A stretch of 64,000 nt of DNA from Streptomyces asoensis (GTDB taxonomy: Bacteria > Actinomycetota > Actinomycetes > Streptomycetales > Streptomycetaceae): positions 248,001-312,000 of the forward strand of contig NZ_BNEB01000003.1 of assembly GCF_016860545.1 (NCBI RefSeq), in the 5' to 3' direction. Shown here piece by piece: positions 35,086 through 44,188 of the stretch. The notes under the pieces were generated by a model, which did no database searches, was not told where the DNA came from, and was given only the letters and a program-made list of their open reading frames with translations. A program made the position numbers and the translations under genes. How positions within the stretch are numbered: position 1 is the first letter of the stretch; the number at the start of each line of letters is the position of its first letter.

Positions 35086-35907
35086 GTGACCACCGCAGTC
35101 GTCGCGCCCTTCCGGTTCTTCTCCCTCAAGGTCGCACGGACCCGGCGACTCGGGTCCTCGCTCGTCCGGGTCACGTTCGCGGGCGAGGACCTGCGGCACT
35201 TCTTCTCCGACGGGCGCGACCAGTCGCTCTCCCTGTTCCTGCCGCATCCGGGCCAGTCCGCACCGGCGGTCCCGATCGAGCTCGGGGACGGCTGGTGGCA
35301 GGGATGGCGTGAACTGCCCGACGACGTAAGGGCGGTGATGCGGTCGTACACCCTGCGGTCCCTGCGCCGGGACGCGCTCGGGTACACCATCGGCATCGAC
35401 ATCGACTTCGTGCTGCACACCCCGGCCGGTCCCGCCTCCGTCTGGGCCGCGCGTGCGGCCGCCGGGGACCGGGTCGTGCTGCTGGGCCCGGCCGTGGCCG
35501 ACAACCGCGCGATCCGGTTCCGGCCGCCCGCGGACACCGATCTGACCGTGCTGTGGGGCGACGAGACCGCCCTCCCGGCCGTCGCCTCGATCCTGGAGTC
35601 CCTGCCGGCCGGGCAGCGGGTCCGGGTCTGGCTGGAGACGCACGACGCCGGGAACATCCGGGAGTTGACGACCGCGGCGGACGCGGAGATCACCTGGGTG
35701 GTCGGGGAGAACTCCGTGGACGCGCTCCGACAGGCCCGGCTCCCGGCCTCCGCGCACCCCTACGTCTGGATCGCGGGCGAGTCGGGGTGCGTGAAGGCGC
35801 TGCGGCGGCACTTCGTCCGCGAACGCGGGGTCGACCGGCGCCTGATCACCTTCGTCGGGTACTGGCGTCAGGGCATGAGCGAGGAGCAGCTCCGCGAGGC
35901 GGAGTAG
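35086..35907 (+). CDS. Siderophore-interacting protein (ferric-siderophore reductase)
   Basis: 273-aa FAD-dependent siderophore-interacting protein (ViuB/SIP family), which reduces ferric siderophores in the cytoplasm to release iron. The FAD domain has M-R-S-Y-T-L-R-S-L (about 85-93) and F-V-L-H-T-P-A-G-P-A-S-V-W-A. The NAD(P)H domain has G-D-E-T-A-L-P-A-V-A-S-I-L-E (about 162-175), A-G-E-S-G-C-V-K-A-L-R-R and F-V-G-Y-W-R-Q-G. GTG 35086 has CAGGAG 7 bp upstream. It lies 116 bp after desE with no iron box of its own, so it may be co-expressed from the desE promoter through the repeat hairpin. Ends at a strong terminator. Confidence 0.9.
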   Translation: MTTAVVAPFRFFSLKVARTRRLGSSLVRVTFAGEDLRHFFSDGRDQSLSLFLPHPGQSAPAVPIELGDGWWQGWRELPDDVRAVMRSYTLRSLRRDALGYTIGIDIDFVLHTPAGPASVWAARAAAGDRVVLLGPAVADNRAIRFRPPADTDLTVLWGDETALPAVASILESLPAGQRVRVWLETHDAGNIRELTTAADAEITWVVGENSVDALRQARLPASAHPYVWIAGESGCVKALRRHFVRERGVDRRLITFVGYWRQGMSEEQLREAE

Positions 35908-35918
35908 CGCTCCGCGCT

Positions 35919-35941
35919 CCCCCGGACGGGCCGTCCGGGGG
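35919..35941 (+). terminator. Terminator of desE/SIP unit
   Basis: Inverted repeat CCCCCGGAC (35919-35927) with GTCCGGGGG (35933-35941), loop GGGCC, 11 bp after the reductase stop and before the desA iron box. Confidence 0.85.
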
Positions 35942-35986
35942 GCGGACGTGATCACGGTCACGGACGAGGCACGGCCCCGACAACTC

Positions 35987-36011
35987 AACTTAGGTTAGGC
36001 TAACCTAAGTT
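35987..36011 (+). promoter_or_regulatory. Iron box of the desABCD operon
   Basis: The 19-bp core at 35990-36008 is TTAGGTTAGGCTAACCTAA, identical to the consensus. Symmetry extends to 25 bp (35987-36011, 12-bp perfect arms around one central base). It lies about 70 bp before the desA start, so DmdR-type repression by iron is expected to be tight. Confidence 0.96.
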
Positions 36012-36079
36012 GAACCCCAGGCTCCGCTCCCGGATCCGTCCCCCCGCGGACCCCGTCCCCACCCCGGAGGACCCCCACC

Positions 36080-37546
36080 ATGCGCTCGCACCTGCTCAAT
36101 GACACGACCGCGGAGCAGTACCGCCGCTCCGTGACCGAAGGAGTAGAGCGGGTGGCCGCCAAAATCGCCGCCACCGAACGTCCGTTCACCGGCGTCACGG
36201 TCGACGCCCTCGCGCCCCGCATCGACGGCATCGACCTGGACCAGCCGCTGTACGACACCACGGCCGTCCTGGACGAGCTGGAGGAGGTCTACTTCCGCGA
36301 CGCGATCTACTTCCACCACCCCCGCTACCTCGCCCACCTCAACTGCCCGGTCGTCATCCCCGCCGTGCTGGGCGAGGCGGTCCTGTCGGCCGTCAACTCC
36401 TCCCTGGACACCTGGGACCAGTCGGCGGGCGGCACCCTGATCGAGCGCAAACTGATCGACTGGACGACGGCCCGCATCGGCCTCGGCCCGGCCGCCGACG
36501 GCGTGTTCACCTCCGGCGGCACCCAGTCCAACCTCCAGGCCCTGCTGCTCGCCCGGGAGGAGGCCAAGCCGGGGCGGGACGGCCTGGAGGGACCGGCCTC
36601 CCTCGCACGGCTGCGCATCTTCGCCTCCGAGGTCAGCCACTTCAGCGTGAAGAAGTCCGCGAAACTGCTGGGCCTCGGCGAGGACGCGGTGGTGTCCGTT
36701 CCCGTCGACACCGACAAGCGCATGCAGACCCTCGCGCTCGCCCGTGAGCTGGAGCGCTGCGTGACGGCGGGCCTGATCCCCATGGCGGTGGTCGCCACCG
36801 CGGGCACCACGGACTTCGGCTCCATCGACCCGCTGCCCGAGATCGCCGAGCTCTGCGAGCGGTACGGCACCTGGATGCACGTCGACGCGGCCTACGGCTG
36901 CGGACTGCTCGCCTCCGTCAGGCACCGCGACCGGATCGACGGCATCGAGCGCGCCGACTCCGTCACCGTCGACTACCACAAGTCCTTCTTCCAGCCGGTC
37001 AGTTCCTCCGCGGTCCTGGTGCGCGACGCGGCCACGCTCCGCCACGCGACCTACCACGCCGAGTACCTGAACCCGCGCCGCATGGTGCAGGAGCGCATCC
37101 CCAACCAGGTGGACAAGTCCCTCCAGACCACCCGGCGCTTCGACGCGCTCAAGCTCTGGATGACCCTGCGCACCATGGGCGCCGACGGCATCGGCCGGCT
37201 CTTCGACGAGGTCTGCGACCTGGCCGCCGAAGGCTGGCGGCTGCTCGCCGCCGACCCGCGCTTCGACGTCGTCGTCGAGCCGTCGCTCTCCACCCTCGTC
37301 TTCCGCTGCATCCCCGCCGCCGTCACCGACCCGGCCGAGATCGACCGCGCCAACCTCTACGCCCGCAAGGCCCTGTTCGCCTCCGGCGACGCCGTGGTCG
37401 CGGGCACCAAGGTCGGCGCGCGCCAGTACCTGAAGTTCACCCTGCTCAACCCCGAAACGACGACCGACGACATCGCAGCCGTCCTCGACCTGATCGCCGG
37501 CCACGCCGAGCAGTACCTGGGAGAATCCCTTGACCGCGCTTCCTGA
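36080..37546 (+). CDS. desA: Lysine decarboxylase of desferrioxamine biosynthesis
   Basis: 488-aa PLP-dependent group II decarboxylase converting L-lysine to cadaverine, the first step to desferrioxamines B and E. Features are the substrate-side N-terminus ([12 protein letters not shown]), the PLP phosphate region [12 protein letters not shown] (about 143-154), H-V-D-A-A-Y-G-C-G, and the Schiff-base Lys301 in [13 protein letters not shown] 36080 has GGAGG 10 bp upstream. The following desB start lies inside its 3' end. Iron-repressed by the box at 35987-36011. Confidence 0.96.
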   Translation: MRSHLLNDTTAEQYRRSVTEGVERVAAKIAATERPFTGVTVDALAPRIDGIDLDQPLYDTTAVLDELEEVYFRDAIYFHHPRYLAHLNCPVVIPAVLGEAVLSAVNSSLDTWDQSAGGTLIERKLIDWTTARIGLGPAADGVFTSGGTQSNLQALLLAREEAKPGRDGLEGPASLARLRIFASEVSHFSVKKSAKLLGLGEDAVVSVPVDTDKRMQTLALARELERCVTAGLIPMAVVATAGTTDFGSIDPLPEIAELCERYGTWMHVDAAYGCGLLASVRHRDRIDGIERADSVTVDYHKSFFQPVSSSAVLVRDAATLRHATYHAEYLNPRRMVQERIPNQVDKSLQTTRRFDALKLWMTLRTMGADGIGRLFDEVCDLAAEGWRLLAADPRFDVVVEPSLSTLVFRCIPAAVTDPAEIDRANLYARKALFASGDAVVAGTKVGARQYLKFTLLNPETTTDDIAAVLDLIAGHAEQYLGESLDRAS

Positions 37547-38804
37547 AGCCAGCCGCACCTATGACTTCGTGGGGATCGGGCTCGGCCCCTTCAACCTCGG
37601 CCTCGCCTGCCTGACCGAGCCGATCGAGGCCCTCGACGGCGTCTTCCTGGAGTCCAAGCCGGACTTCGAGTGGCACTCCGGCATGTTCCTCGACGGCGCC
37701 CACCTCCAGACGCCGTTCATGTCCGACCTGGTCACCCTGGCCGACCCCACCTCGCCTTTCTCCTTCCTCAACTACCTGAAGGAGAAAGGCCGGCTCTACT
37801 CGTTCTACATCCGCGAGAACTTCTACCCGCTACGCGTCGAGTACGACGACTACTGCCGCTGGGCGGCCGGCCGGCTGAGCAGCGTGCGCTTCTCGACCAC
37901 GGTGACCGAAGTGACCTACGAGGACGACGTGTACGTGGTGCGGACCGCGGCGGGCGAACGGTTCCGCGCCCGCCACCTGGTCCTCGGCACCGGCACGCCG
38001 CCCCACGTCCCCGAGGCCTGCGCCGGTCTGGGCGGCGACTTCCTGCACAACTCCGGCTACCTGCGGCACAAGGCGGAGCTCCAGAAGAAGAAGTCGATCA
38101 CCCTGGTCGGCTCCGGGCAGTCGGCCGCCGAGATCTACCACGACCTGCTCGGCGAGATCGACGTCCACGGCTACCGGCTGAACTGGGTCACCCGCTCCCC
38201 GCGCTTCTTCCCGCTCGAGTACACCAAGCTCACGCTGGAGATGACCTCACCGGAGTACATCGACTACTTCCACGAGCTGCCGGAGCCGACGCGCTACCGC
38301 CTCACCGACGAGCAGAAGAACCTCTACAAGGGCATCGACGGCGACCTCATCGACGAGATCTTCGACCTGCTCTACCGGAAGAACCTGGGCGGCCCGGTCC
38401 CGACCCGGCTGCTCACCAACTCCGCGCTCACCGGCGCCTCGTACGCCGACGGCACCTACACCCTGTCGTTCCGCCAGGAGGAGCAGGGCAAGGACTTCGA
38501 GCTGAGCTCCGAGGGCCTGGTGCTGGCCACCGGCTACAAGTACGTCGAGCCGGAGTTCCTCGCACCGGTCCGCGACCGGCTGCGCTACGACTCCCGGGGC
38601 AACTTCGACGTCGCCCGCAACTACGCCATCGACACCACGGGCCGGGGGGTGTTCCTCCAGAACGCGGGCGCGCACACCCACAGCATCACCTCGCCCGACC
38701 TCGGCATGGGCGCCTACCGCAACAGCGCCATCATCCGCGAGCTGCTCGGCAGCGAGTACTACCCGGTCGAGAAGACCATCGCGTTCCAGGAGTTCGCCGT
38801 ATGA
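37530..38804 (+). CDS. desB: Cadaverine N-monooxygenase
   Basis: 424-aa flavin- and NADPH-dependent amine N-hydroxylase giving N-hydroxycadaverine. N-terminal FAD motif [14 protein letters not shown] (about 13-26), substrate region [16 protein letters not shown] motif [10 protein letters not shown] (about 193-202), and the C-terminal A-T-G-Y motif typical of IucD/SidA enzymes. Translation starts at a TTG (37530), preceded by GGGAGA, overlapping desA by 17 bp; the rare start and overlap imply coupling. It overlaps desC by 4 bp. Confidence 0.95.
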   Translation: MTALPEASRTYDFVGIGLGPFNLGLACLTEPIEALDGVFLESKPDFEWHSGMFLDGAHLQTPFMSDLVTLADPTSPFSFLNYLKEKGRLYSFYIRENFYPLRVEYDDYCRWAAGRLSSVRFSTTVTEVTYEDDVYVVRTAAGERFRARHLVLGTGTPPHVPEACAGLGGDFLHNSGYLRHKAELQKKKSITLVGSGQSAAEIYHDLLGEIDVHGYRLNWVTRSPRFFPLEYTKLTLEMTSPEYIDYFHELPEPTRYRLTDEQKNLYKGIDGDLIDEIFDLLYRKNLGGPVPTRLLTNSALTGASYADGTYTLSFRQEEQGKDFELSSEGLVLATGYKYVEPEFLAPVRDRLRYDSRGNFDVARNYAIDTTGRGVFLQNAGAHTHSITSPDLGMGAYRNSAIIRELLGSEYYPVEKTIAFQEFAV

Positions 38805-39355
38805 GCACCACCACGGCCACCGTCGGCCGACTCACCCTGCGCCCCCTCGACCCGGTCGAGGACGCCGAGCTACTGCACGGCTGGGTCACCCACCCCAAGG
38901 CCGCGTTCTGGATGATGCAGCACGCGACACGCGTCGACGTCGAGCGCGCCTACATGGACATCGCGGCCGACGAGCACAGCCATGCCCTCATCGGCCTGCA
39001 CGACGGCGAACCCGCCTTCCTCATGGAGTACTACGACCCGGCCCACCGCGAGCTGGTCGGTCTGTACGAGCCGCTCCCCGGCGACATCGGCATGCACTTC
39101 CTGGTCGCCCCCACCGACCGGCCCGTGCACGGCTTCACGCGTGCCGTGATCACCGCCGTGCTGGAACGCCTCTTCGAGGACCCGGCGGTGCGGCGTGTCG
39201 TCGTCGAGCCGGACGTCGCCAACAAGGCGGTGCAGGCCCTCAACGAGGCCGTCGGGTTCGTCGCCGAGCGCGAGATCGACAAGCCGGAGAAGCGGGCCCT
39301 GCTGAGTTTCTGCACGCGCGAGCGGTTCGCCGCGGCGACGGGGGTCACGGCATGA
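38801..39355 (+). CDS. desC: N-hydroxycadaverine acyltransferase
   Basis: 184-aa GNAT-fold acyltransferase of the siderophore (IucB/RhbD-like) type, adding acetyl or succinyl groups to N-hydroxycadaverine. [19 protein letters not shown] begins the domain. [11 protein letters not shown] and [21 protein letters not shown] match the conserved cofactor and C-terminal blocks. Starts at ATGA overlap with desB, with AGGAG upstream, and ends with ATGA overlap with desD. Confidence 0.95.
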   Translation: MSTTTATVGRLTLRPLDPVEDAELLHGWVTHPKAAFWMMQHATRVDVERAYMDIAADEHSHALIGLHDGEPAFLMEYYDPAHRELVGLYEPLPGDIGMHFLVAPTDRPVHGFTRAVITAVLERLFEDPAVRRVVVEPDVANKAVQALNEAVGFVAEREIDKPEKRALLSFCTRERFAAATGVTA

Positions 39356-41121
39356 GCCTCACCGACGCCGTCGCCCACCTCTCCCCCGAACGCTGGGAGA
39401 GGGCCAACCGCCTGCTGGTCCGCAAGGCCCTCGCGGAGTTCGCGCACGAACGCCTCGTCACCCCCGAGGAGGAGGACGGCCACTGGGTCGTGCGCAGCGA
39501 CGACGGGCTGACGCACTACCGCTTCACCGCCGTCCGGTACGCCCTCGACCACTGGCAGGTGGACGCCGACTCCGTCACGCGCACCCGGGACGGCGCCGAA
39601 CTGCCCCTTGCCGCGCTCGACTTCATGATCGAGCTGCGGACGGCGCTGGGGCTGAGCGACGAGATCCTGCCGGTCTACCTGGAGGAGATCTCCTCCACCC
39701 TGTCCGGCACCTGCTACAAGCTGGCCAAACCGCGCGTCACGTCGGCGGAGCTGGCCCGCGGCGGGTTCCAGGCCATCGAGACCGGCATGACCGAGGGCCA
39801 CCCCTGCTTCGTCGCCAACAACGGACGGCTCGGCTTCGGCATCGACGAGTACCTGGCCTACGCTCCCGAGACGGCGAGCCCGGTCCGGCTGGTCTGGCTG
39901 GCCGCGCACCGGTCACGGGCGGCCTTCACGGCCGGCGTCGGCATCGAGTACGAGTCCTTCGTACGGCAGGAGCTGGGCGAGAAGACGGTCGAGCGGTTCG
40001 CCGGCATCCTGCGCGAGCAGCACCGCGACCCGGACGACTACCTCCTCGTCCCCGTCCACCCCTGGCAGTGGTGGAACAAGCTGTCCGTCACCTTCGCCGC
40101 CGAGATCGCGCGCGGCAACCTGGTGTGCCTGGGCGAGGGCGACGACGAGTACCTGGCGCAGCAGTCCATCCGGACGTTCTTCAACGCCACGCACCCCGCG
40201 AAGCACTACGTGAAGACGGCGCTGTCCGTGCTCAACATGGGCTTCATGCGCGGGCTCTCGGCCGCCTACATGGAGGCCACCCCGGCCATCAACGACTGGC
40301 TGGCCCGGCTCATCGACAACGACCCGGTCCTGAGGTCGACCGGACTGTCGATCATCCGGGAGCGCGCCGCCGTGGGCTACCGGCACCTGGAGTACGAGGC
40401 GGCCACGGACCGCTACTCGCCCTACCGCAAGATGCTGGCCGCGCTGTGGCGGGAGAGCCCGGTGCCCTCCCTCCAGGACGGCGAGTCGCTCGCCACGATG
40501 GCCTGCCTGGTCCACGTGGACGACGAGGGCAGGTCGGTGGCGGGCGCCCTGATCGAGCAGTCCGGGCTGACACCGGTCGAGTGGCTGCGCGGCTACCTCC
40601 AGGCGTACTACACGCCGCTCCTGCACAGCTTCTACGCCTACGACCTGGTGTTCATGCCGCACGGCGAGAACACCATCCTCGTCCTGCGCGACGGGGCCGT
40701 GCAGCGGGCGATCTACAAGGACATCGCGGAGGAGATCGCGGTCCTGGACCCGGACGCGGTGCTGCCGCCCGAGGTCCGGCGCATCCGCGTCGACGTGCCC
40801 GAGGACCAGAAGCTGCTGTCCGTCTTCACGGACGTCTTCGACTGCTTCTTCCGCTTCCTCGCGGCCGGCCTCGCCGCCGAGGGGATCCTGGCGGAGGACG
40901 ACTTCTGGCGCACGGTCGCCGAGGTCACCCGCGCCTACCAGGAGGCCAACCCCGAACTGGCCGACCGCTTCCGCCGGTACGACCTGTTCGCCCCCGAGTT
41001 CGCCCTGTCCTGCCTCAACCGCCTCCAGCTGCGCAACAACCGGCAGATGGTGGACCTGGCCGACCCCTCGGGCGCCCTCCAGCTGATCGGAACCCTGAAG
41101 AATCCCGTCGCGGGGTTCTGA
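39352..41121 (+). CDS. desD: Desferrioxamine synthetase (NRPS-independent siderophore synthetase)
   Basis: 589-aa IucA/IucC-family synthetase that joins N-hydroxy-N-succinylcadaverine units with ATP and cyclises them to desferrioxamine E or makes B. Conserved NIS blocks are E-T-G-M-T-E-G-H-P (about 143-151), V-P-V-H-P-W-Q-W-W-N-K (about 231-241), S-I-R-T-F-F-N-A-T-H-P-A-K-H-Y-V-K, H-G-E-N-T-I-L-V-L-R-D-G and the C-terminal FhuF-like segment. Last gene of the operon; the stop is followed by a 17-bp hairpin. Confidence 0.96.
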   Translation: MSLTDAVAHLSPERWERANRLLVRKALAEFAHERLVTPEEEDGHWVVRSDDGLTHYRFTAVRYALDHWQVDADSVTRTRDGAELPLAALDFMIELRTALGLSDEILPVYLEEISSTLSGTCYKLAKPRVTSAELARGGFQAIETGMTEGHPCFVANNGRLGFGIDEYLAYAPETASPVRLVWLAAHRSRAAFTAGVGIEYESFVRQELGEKTVERFAGILREQHRDPDDYLLVPVHPWQWWNKLSVTFAAEIARGNLVCLGEGDDEYLAQQSIRTFFNATHPAKHYVKTALSVLNMGFMRGLSAAYMEATPAINDWLARLIDNDPVLRSTGLSIIRERAAVGYRHLEYEAATDRYSPYRKMLAALWRESPVPSLQDGESLATMACLVHVDDEGRSVAGALIEQSGLTPVEWLRGYLQAYYTPLLHSFYAYDLVFMPHGENTILVLRDGAVQRAIYKDIAEEIAVLDPDAVLPPEVRRIRVDVPEDQKLLSVFTDVFDCFFRFLAAGLAAEGILAEDDFWRTVAEVTRAYQEANPELADRFRRYDLFAPEFALSCLNRLQLRNNRQMVDLADPSGALQLIGTLKNPVAGF

Positions 41122-41127
41122 TCAAGA

Positions 41128-41168
41128 GGACGGGCGCCCCCGGGTACGGTCCCCGGGGGCGCCCGTCC
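41128..41168 (+). terminator. Terminator of desABCD
   Basis: Perfect 17-bp inverted repeat (41128-41144 with 41152-41168), 7-nt loop, starting 6 bp after the desD stop. Confidence 0.92.
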
Positions 41169-41190
41169 CCGTCTTTGGGAGAATCCCCCC

Positions 41191-42090
41191 ATGGCGGAAA
41201 TCATCCAGCGCGACGGCACCTGGGTCCTCGACGGCGACGCCCTGCGGATCACTCCGGGCCGGGACAGGAACGTCGGCCTGCTGCGCCGGGAACTGGGTGA
41301 ACTCGTCGTCCCGCTCGAAGCGTCGGCGGGCATCTCCTTCGAGCAGGGCAAGCGCGGCGGGCGGCTGAGACTGCGGCTGCGGGACGGCGCCGACCCGCTC
41401 CTGACGGCCACCGGCGGACGGCTGGCCGAGCCGCACGACCCGTACCAGCTGCTCGTCGACTCCGACCGGTACGGGGTCGCCGAGTACCTCGTGGACGAGG
41501 TGCGCCGGACACTGCTGCTCGACGGCGTCGCGGCCGGTCCCGTGGACTCCTATCTGCTGCCGGGGCCGCCCGTACCGCTGTCCGTCTCCGCCGGGGACGG
41601 CACCGCGTCCTTCGACGGCGAGCGCGTGCGCCTGGAGTGGAACTGGAAGACGGAGGAGTCCAAGGCCTCCGCGGGCGCCCGCGATCTGGACATCGCCGGG
41701 ATCGAGGCCGTGGAGTGGCGGCCCGCGGTCGGCCTGGAGAACGGCTGTCTGCGCTTTCGGCCGCGGCACGCGCCGGCCACGGCGGCGCCGGCCAAGTACG
41801 ACCCCAACGCCGTCGAGCTGTGGGGGTTCAGGAAGGACCCGCTGATGGCGCTCGTCGCGGCGGCCGTGCAGGCCAGGCTGCCCCACCCGGCGGCCGCCGC
41901 CGGTGAGGCCGCGGCGCCGGACGCCGGCGGGCAGACCCTGCCGGTCGGGAGCGTCCCCGCGCCCGCGCCGGGCGACGACCACGACGTGCTGCTGCGCCGC
42001 CTGCGCGAACTCGGCGAGCTGCGCCGTGACGGCGTCCTGACGGAGGACGAGTTCACGAGGGCCAAGCAGGCGGTCCTCAAGCGCCTCTAG
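41191..42090 (+). CDS. DUF4429 domain protein with C-terminal SHOCT motif
   Basis: 299-aa cytoplasmic protein. Two similar beta-rich halves (R-D-G-T-W-V-L-D-G-D-A-L-R-I at 6-19 and G-D-G-T-A-S-F-D-G-E-R-V-R-L at about 134-147) fit the repeated DUF4429 domain. The C-terminal L-R-E-L-G-E-L-R-R-D-G-V-L-T-E-D-E-F-T-R-A-K is a SHOCT motif, a short helix pair often used for oligomerisation or membrane-system contacts. Function is unknown; one guess is a membrane- or lipid-associated regulatory role, by analogy to PH-like domains. Monocistronic between two terminators. Confidence 0.75.
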   Translation: MAEIIQRDGTWVLDGDALRITPGRDRNVGLLRRELGELVVPLEASAGISFEQGKRGGRLRLRLRDGADPLLTATGGRLAEPHDPYQLLVDSDRYGVAEYLVDEVRRTLLLDGVAAGPVDSYLLPGPPVPLSVSAGDGTASFDGERVRLEWNWKTEESKASAGARDLDIAGIEAVEWRPAVGLENGCLRFRPRHAPATAAPAKYDPNAVELWGFRKDPLMALVAAAVQARLPHPAAAAGEAAAPDAGGQTLPVGSVPAPAPGDDHDVLLRRLRELGELRRDGVLTEDEFTRAKQAVLKRL

Positions 42091-42117
42091 CGCGTACGGG
42101 GACCGCCTGCCGGGCCG

Positions 42118-42153
42118 GGTGGGAGTGCGCCCCGCCTTCCGGGCGCACCCACC
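42118..42153. terminator. Bidirectional terminator, DUF4429 / phosphatase
   Basis: Arms GGTGGG-(AG)-TGCGCCC (42118-42132) and GGGCGCA-CCCACC (42141-42153) with a two-base bulge and an 8-nt loop, between convergent genes. Confidence 0.75.
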
Positions 42154-42157
42154 GGGC

Positions 42158-43735
42158 TCACTTCGCCTTGCGGGCCACCGTGAAGTGGTCGACCTGCGCG
42201 CCGGTCTCGGCGATGCCGCGCACCGTCAGCGTGGCCGTCCGGCCCTTGGCCGCCGGGGTGACGTCCACCCGCAGGAAGGAGTAGTCGAGGTAGCGCACCC
42301 GCGACCAGGTGACCGTCTCGTTCTGCTTGCCGCTCCCGGTGTTGACGAAGGAGGCCACGGACTCGACCTCGTTCTCGTGGCCCTCGTAGGAGAGCGGGGC
42401 GGTGAACGCGTACAGGCTGCGGCCCGCCGCGCCCGCCGTCACGTAGACGACGCCCTCGGTCTCGGGGTACGCGGTGCCGCCGATCGGGAGCTTCTTGGTG
42501 ACCGCGCCCGCCTTGATGACGTCGGTGCGCTCGTACTGGTGGTTGTGGCCGTTGATGACCAGATCGACCGTGTACTTCTCGAACAGCGGCACCCACTCCT
42601 GGCGCACACCCCCCTCCGAGGCGTGCGCGGTGGAGGTGCAGTAGGCGCAGTGGTGGAAGAAGACGACGACGAAGTCGATGTCCTTGGAGGCCCGGTACTT
42701 CTTGAGCTGCGCCTCCAGCCACGTGGTCTGGGTGCCGCCCGAGATGCCGAGGTTGGCCGGGATCTCGAAGGAGATGTCGTTGGCGTCGAGCGAGATGACC
42801 GCCGTGTTGCCGTAGACGAAGGAGTAGACGCCGGGGAGGTTCTTCTTGTCCGGGCCGTTGTCCGGGAGGTTCCAGCGGGCCTCCTCGCCGCCGTAGCCGT
42901 TGGGCGAGTACCAGGCCTCCATGTCGTGGTTGCCGTAGGCGGGCATCCACGGGACGGACTTGGCGACGGACTCGGTCTGGGCGAGGAACTGGTCCCACAC
43001 GCGCGAGTCGAAGCCGGTGTCGGCGGTCTTGCCCGCGCCGGCCGGGTCGGCGTAGGCGATGTCGCCGGCGTGCAGGTGGAAGGCGGGGTTCTGGCCGAGC
43101 AGGAGGCTGTTGTTGGCGAGGCCGTGGTAGCCGACGCCCTCGTCGCCGAAGGCGGTGAAGGTGAAGGGCGCCTTGTGGGCGGGGGCCGTGGTGAAGGTGC
43201 CGACGGTGCCCGCGAACTGCGGCGAGGCCGGGTCGAAGCCGTTGTGGCCGACGCCGTAGTAGTACGTCCTGCCGGGCTTGAGGTGGGTCAGCTCGGCGTG
43301 CACGTAGTACTGGGTGTGATCACCGCTGGCGCCGACACCGGCCGGGGTGTAGAGAGTGCGGACCTCTGCGTCGATCTTGACCGAGAGGTGCGAGGCGTGG
43401 GTGCCGATCCGCACGAAGGGCTTCTTCACCGGCAGCGGTACCTGCCAGGAGACGGTGATCTCGGTGGCGGGGTCGTTGCCGAAGGCGAGGTGGCGGCCGA
43501 AGGGCGCGACGAGCGAGCCGTCGACCGTCTCGGTCTGCGGGAGGGGCTGCGCCGGCACGGCGGCCTGCGCCGTGGCGCCGGTGACGAACGCGCCACCGGT
43601 GACGGCGCCGAGGGTGACGGCGCCGCCTCTGATCATCGTGCGCCGGGAGAACTTGGCGCGCAGGTACTCGTGCTGCTCGGCCATGCTCATGCGCTCGGCG
43701 AGCTGCTCGGGTACGCCCATGCGAGGAGTGTCCAT
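42158..43735 (-). CDS. Secreted purple-acid-type metallophosphatase
   Basis: 525-aa secreted calcineurin-like phosphoesterase of the purple acid phosphatase group. Tat signal F-S-R-R-T-M-I-R-G-G-A-V-T-L-G (about 28-42) after an extended n-region. FnIII-like N-terminal domain about 75-190 (A-T-E-I-T-V-S-W-Q-V). Metal motifs: F-G-D-E-G-V-G, H-A-G-D-I-A-Y-A-D, Y-G-N-H-D-M-E, F-F-H-H-C-A-Y and N-G-H-N-H-Q-Y-E-R-T. The start at 43735 lacks a clear SD. Upstream in-frame codons reach 43930 but run into the neighbouring promoter. Likely releases phosphate from organic esters outside the cell. Confidence 0.85.
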   Translation of the reverse strand: MDTPRMGVPEQLAERMSMAEQHEYLRAKFSRRTMIRGGAVTLGAVTGGAFVTGATAQAAVPAQPLPQTETVDGSLVAPFGRHLAFGNDPATEITVSWQVPLPVKKPFVRIGTHASHLSVKIDAEVRTLYTPAGVGASGDHTQYYVHAELTHLKPGRTYYYGVGHNGFDPASPQFAGTVGTFTTAPAHKAPFTFTAFGDEGVGYHGLANNSLLLGQNPAFHLHAGDIAYADPAGAGKTADTGFDSRVWDQFLAQTESVAKSVPWMPAYGNHDMEAWYSPNGYGGEEARWNLPDNGPDKKNLPGVYSFVYGNTAVISLDANDISFEIPANLGISGGTQTTWLEAQLKKYRASKDIDFVVVFFHHCAYCTSTAHASEGGVRQEWVPLFEKYTVDLVINGHNHQYERTDVIKAGAVTKKLPIGGTAYPETEGVVYVTAGAAGRSLYAFTAPLSYEGHENEVESVASFVNTGSGKQNETVTWSRVRYLDYSFLRVDVTPAAKGRTATLTVRGIAETGAQVDHFTVARKAK

Positions 43736-43848
43736 GACGTCTGAAACTCGTCGCCTCGGGCGACGGGCCGCAAGACGCCGAATGGACGGTTCGCGAACAG
43801 CGACCCATAACACATTCAATGTTCTCCCAAGGCTCCTTAACAGGCGCC

Positions 43849-43864
43849 TGCCCGAAATCGGGCA
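43849..43864. promoter_or_regulatory. Short perfect dyad in divergent promoter region
   Basis: TGCCCGA (43849-43855) and TCGGGCA (43858-43864) flank AA, in the 171-bp region between the phosphatase and the small gene before glmS. It could be an operator or a leader hairpin. Confidence 0.3.
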
Positions 43865-43906
43865 CGATTCTTGCGAAACCGGCTCGCGTACCCCAGGATC
43901 TACCGG

Positions 43907-44164
43907 GTGCACGACGAACTTGTTGATCACCTGACACGCTCCACGCCCCTCCAGCGGGGCGAGGCGCTACGGGTGATCCAGGACGTGCTCGCCTACTTCG
44001 ACGAGACGACCGAGGACTACGTCCGTCGCCGCCACCGCGAGCTCCAGGCCCAGGGCCTGGTGAACGCGGAGATCTTCGAAAGGGTCGAGGCGGACCTGAA
44101 ATACCGTGCGGTGGCGCCGCCCGAGCTCACGCTCAGGCAACTGCGACGCATCGTCTACGGGTGA
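43907..44164 (+). CDS. Small hypothetical protein upstream of glmS
   Basis: 85-aa, mostly helical, charged soluble protein (V-H-D-E-L-V-D-H-L-T-R, R-G-E-A-L-R-V-I-Q-D-V-L-A-Y-F-D-E-T, E-D-Y-V-R-R-R-H-R-E-L-Q-A-Q-G). It ends P-P-E-L-T-L-R-Q-L-R-R-I-V-Y-G. I do not recognise the family. GTG at 43907 follows AGGAT by about 6 bp and begins at the helical core; an ATG at 43871 would add 12 residues. It lies 24 bp before glmS in the same direction and is probably cotranscribed with it, so a role linked to amino-sugar or cell-wall metabolism is possible but unproven. Confidence 0.68.
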   Translation: MHDELVDHLTRSTPLQRGEALRVIQDVLAYFDETTEDYVRRRHRELQAQGLVNAEIFERVEADLKYRAVAPPELTLRQLRRIVYG

Positions 44165-44188
44165 TCGAAAGCTTGGGGATACCTATAC

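Noticed and set aside
44165..44188. glmS ribozyme or other riboswitch before glmS
   Set aside because: The gap is only 24 bp and the upstream gene fills the space; no ribozyme-like pairing seen.
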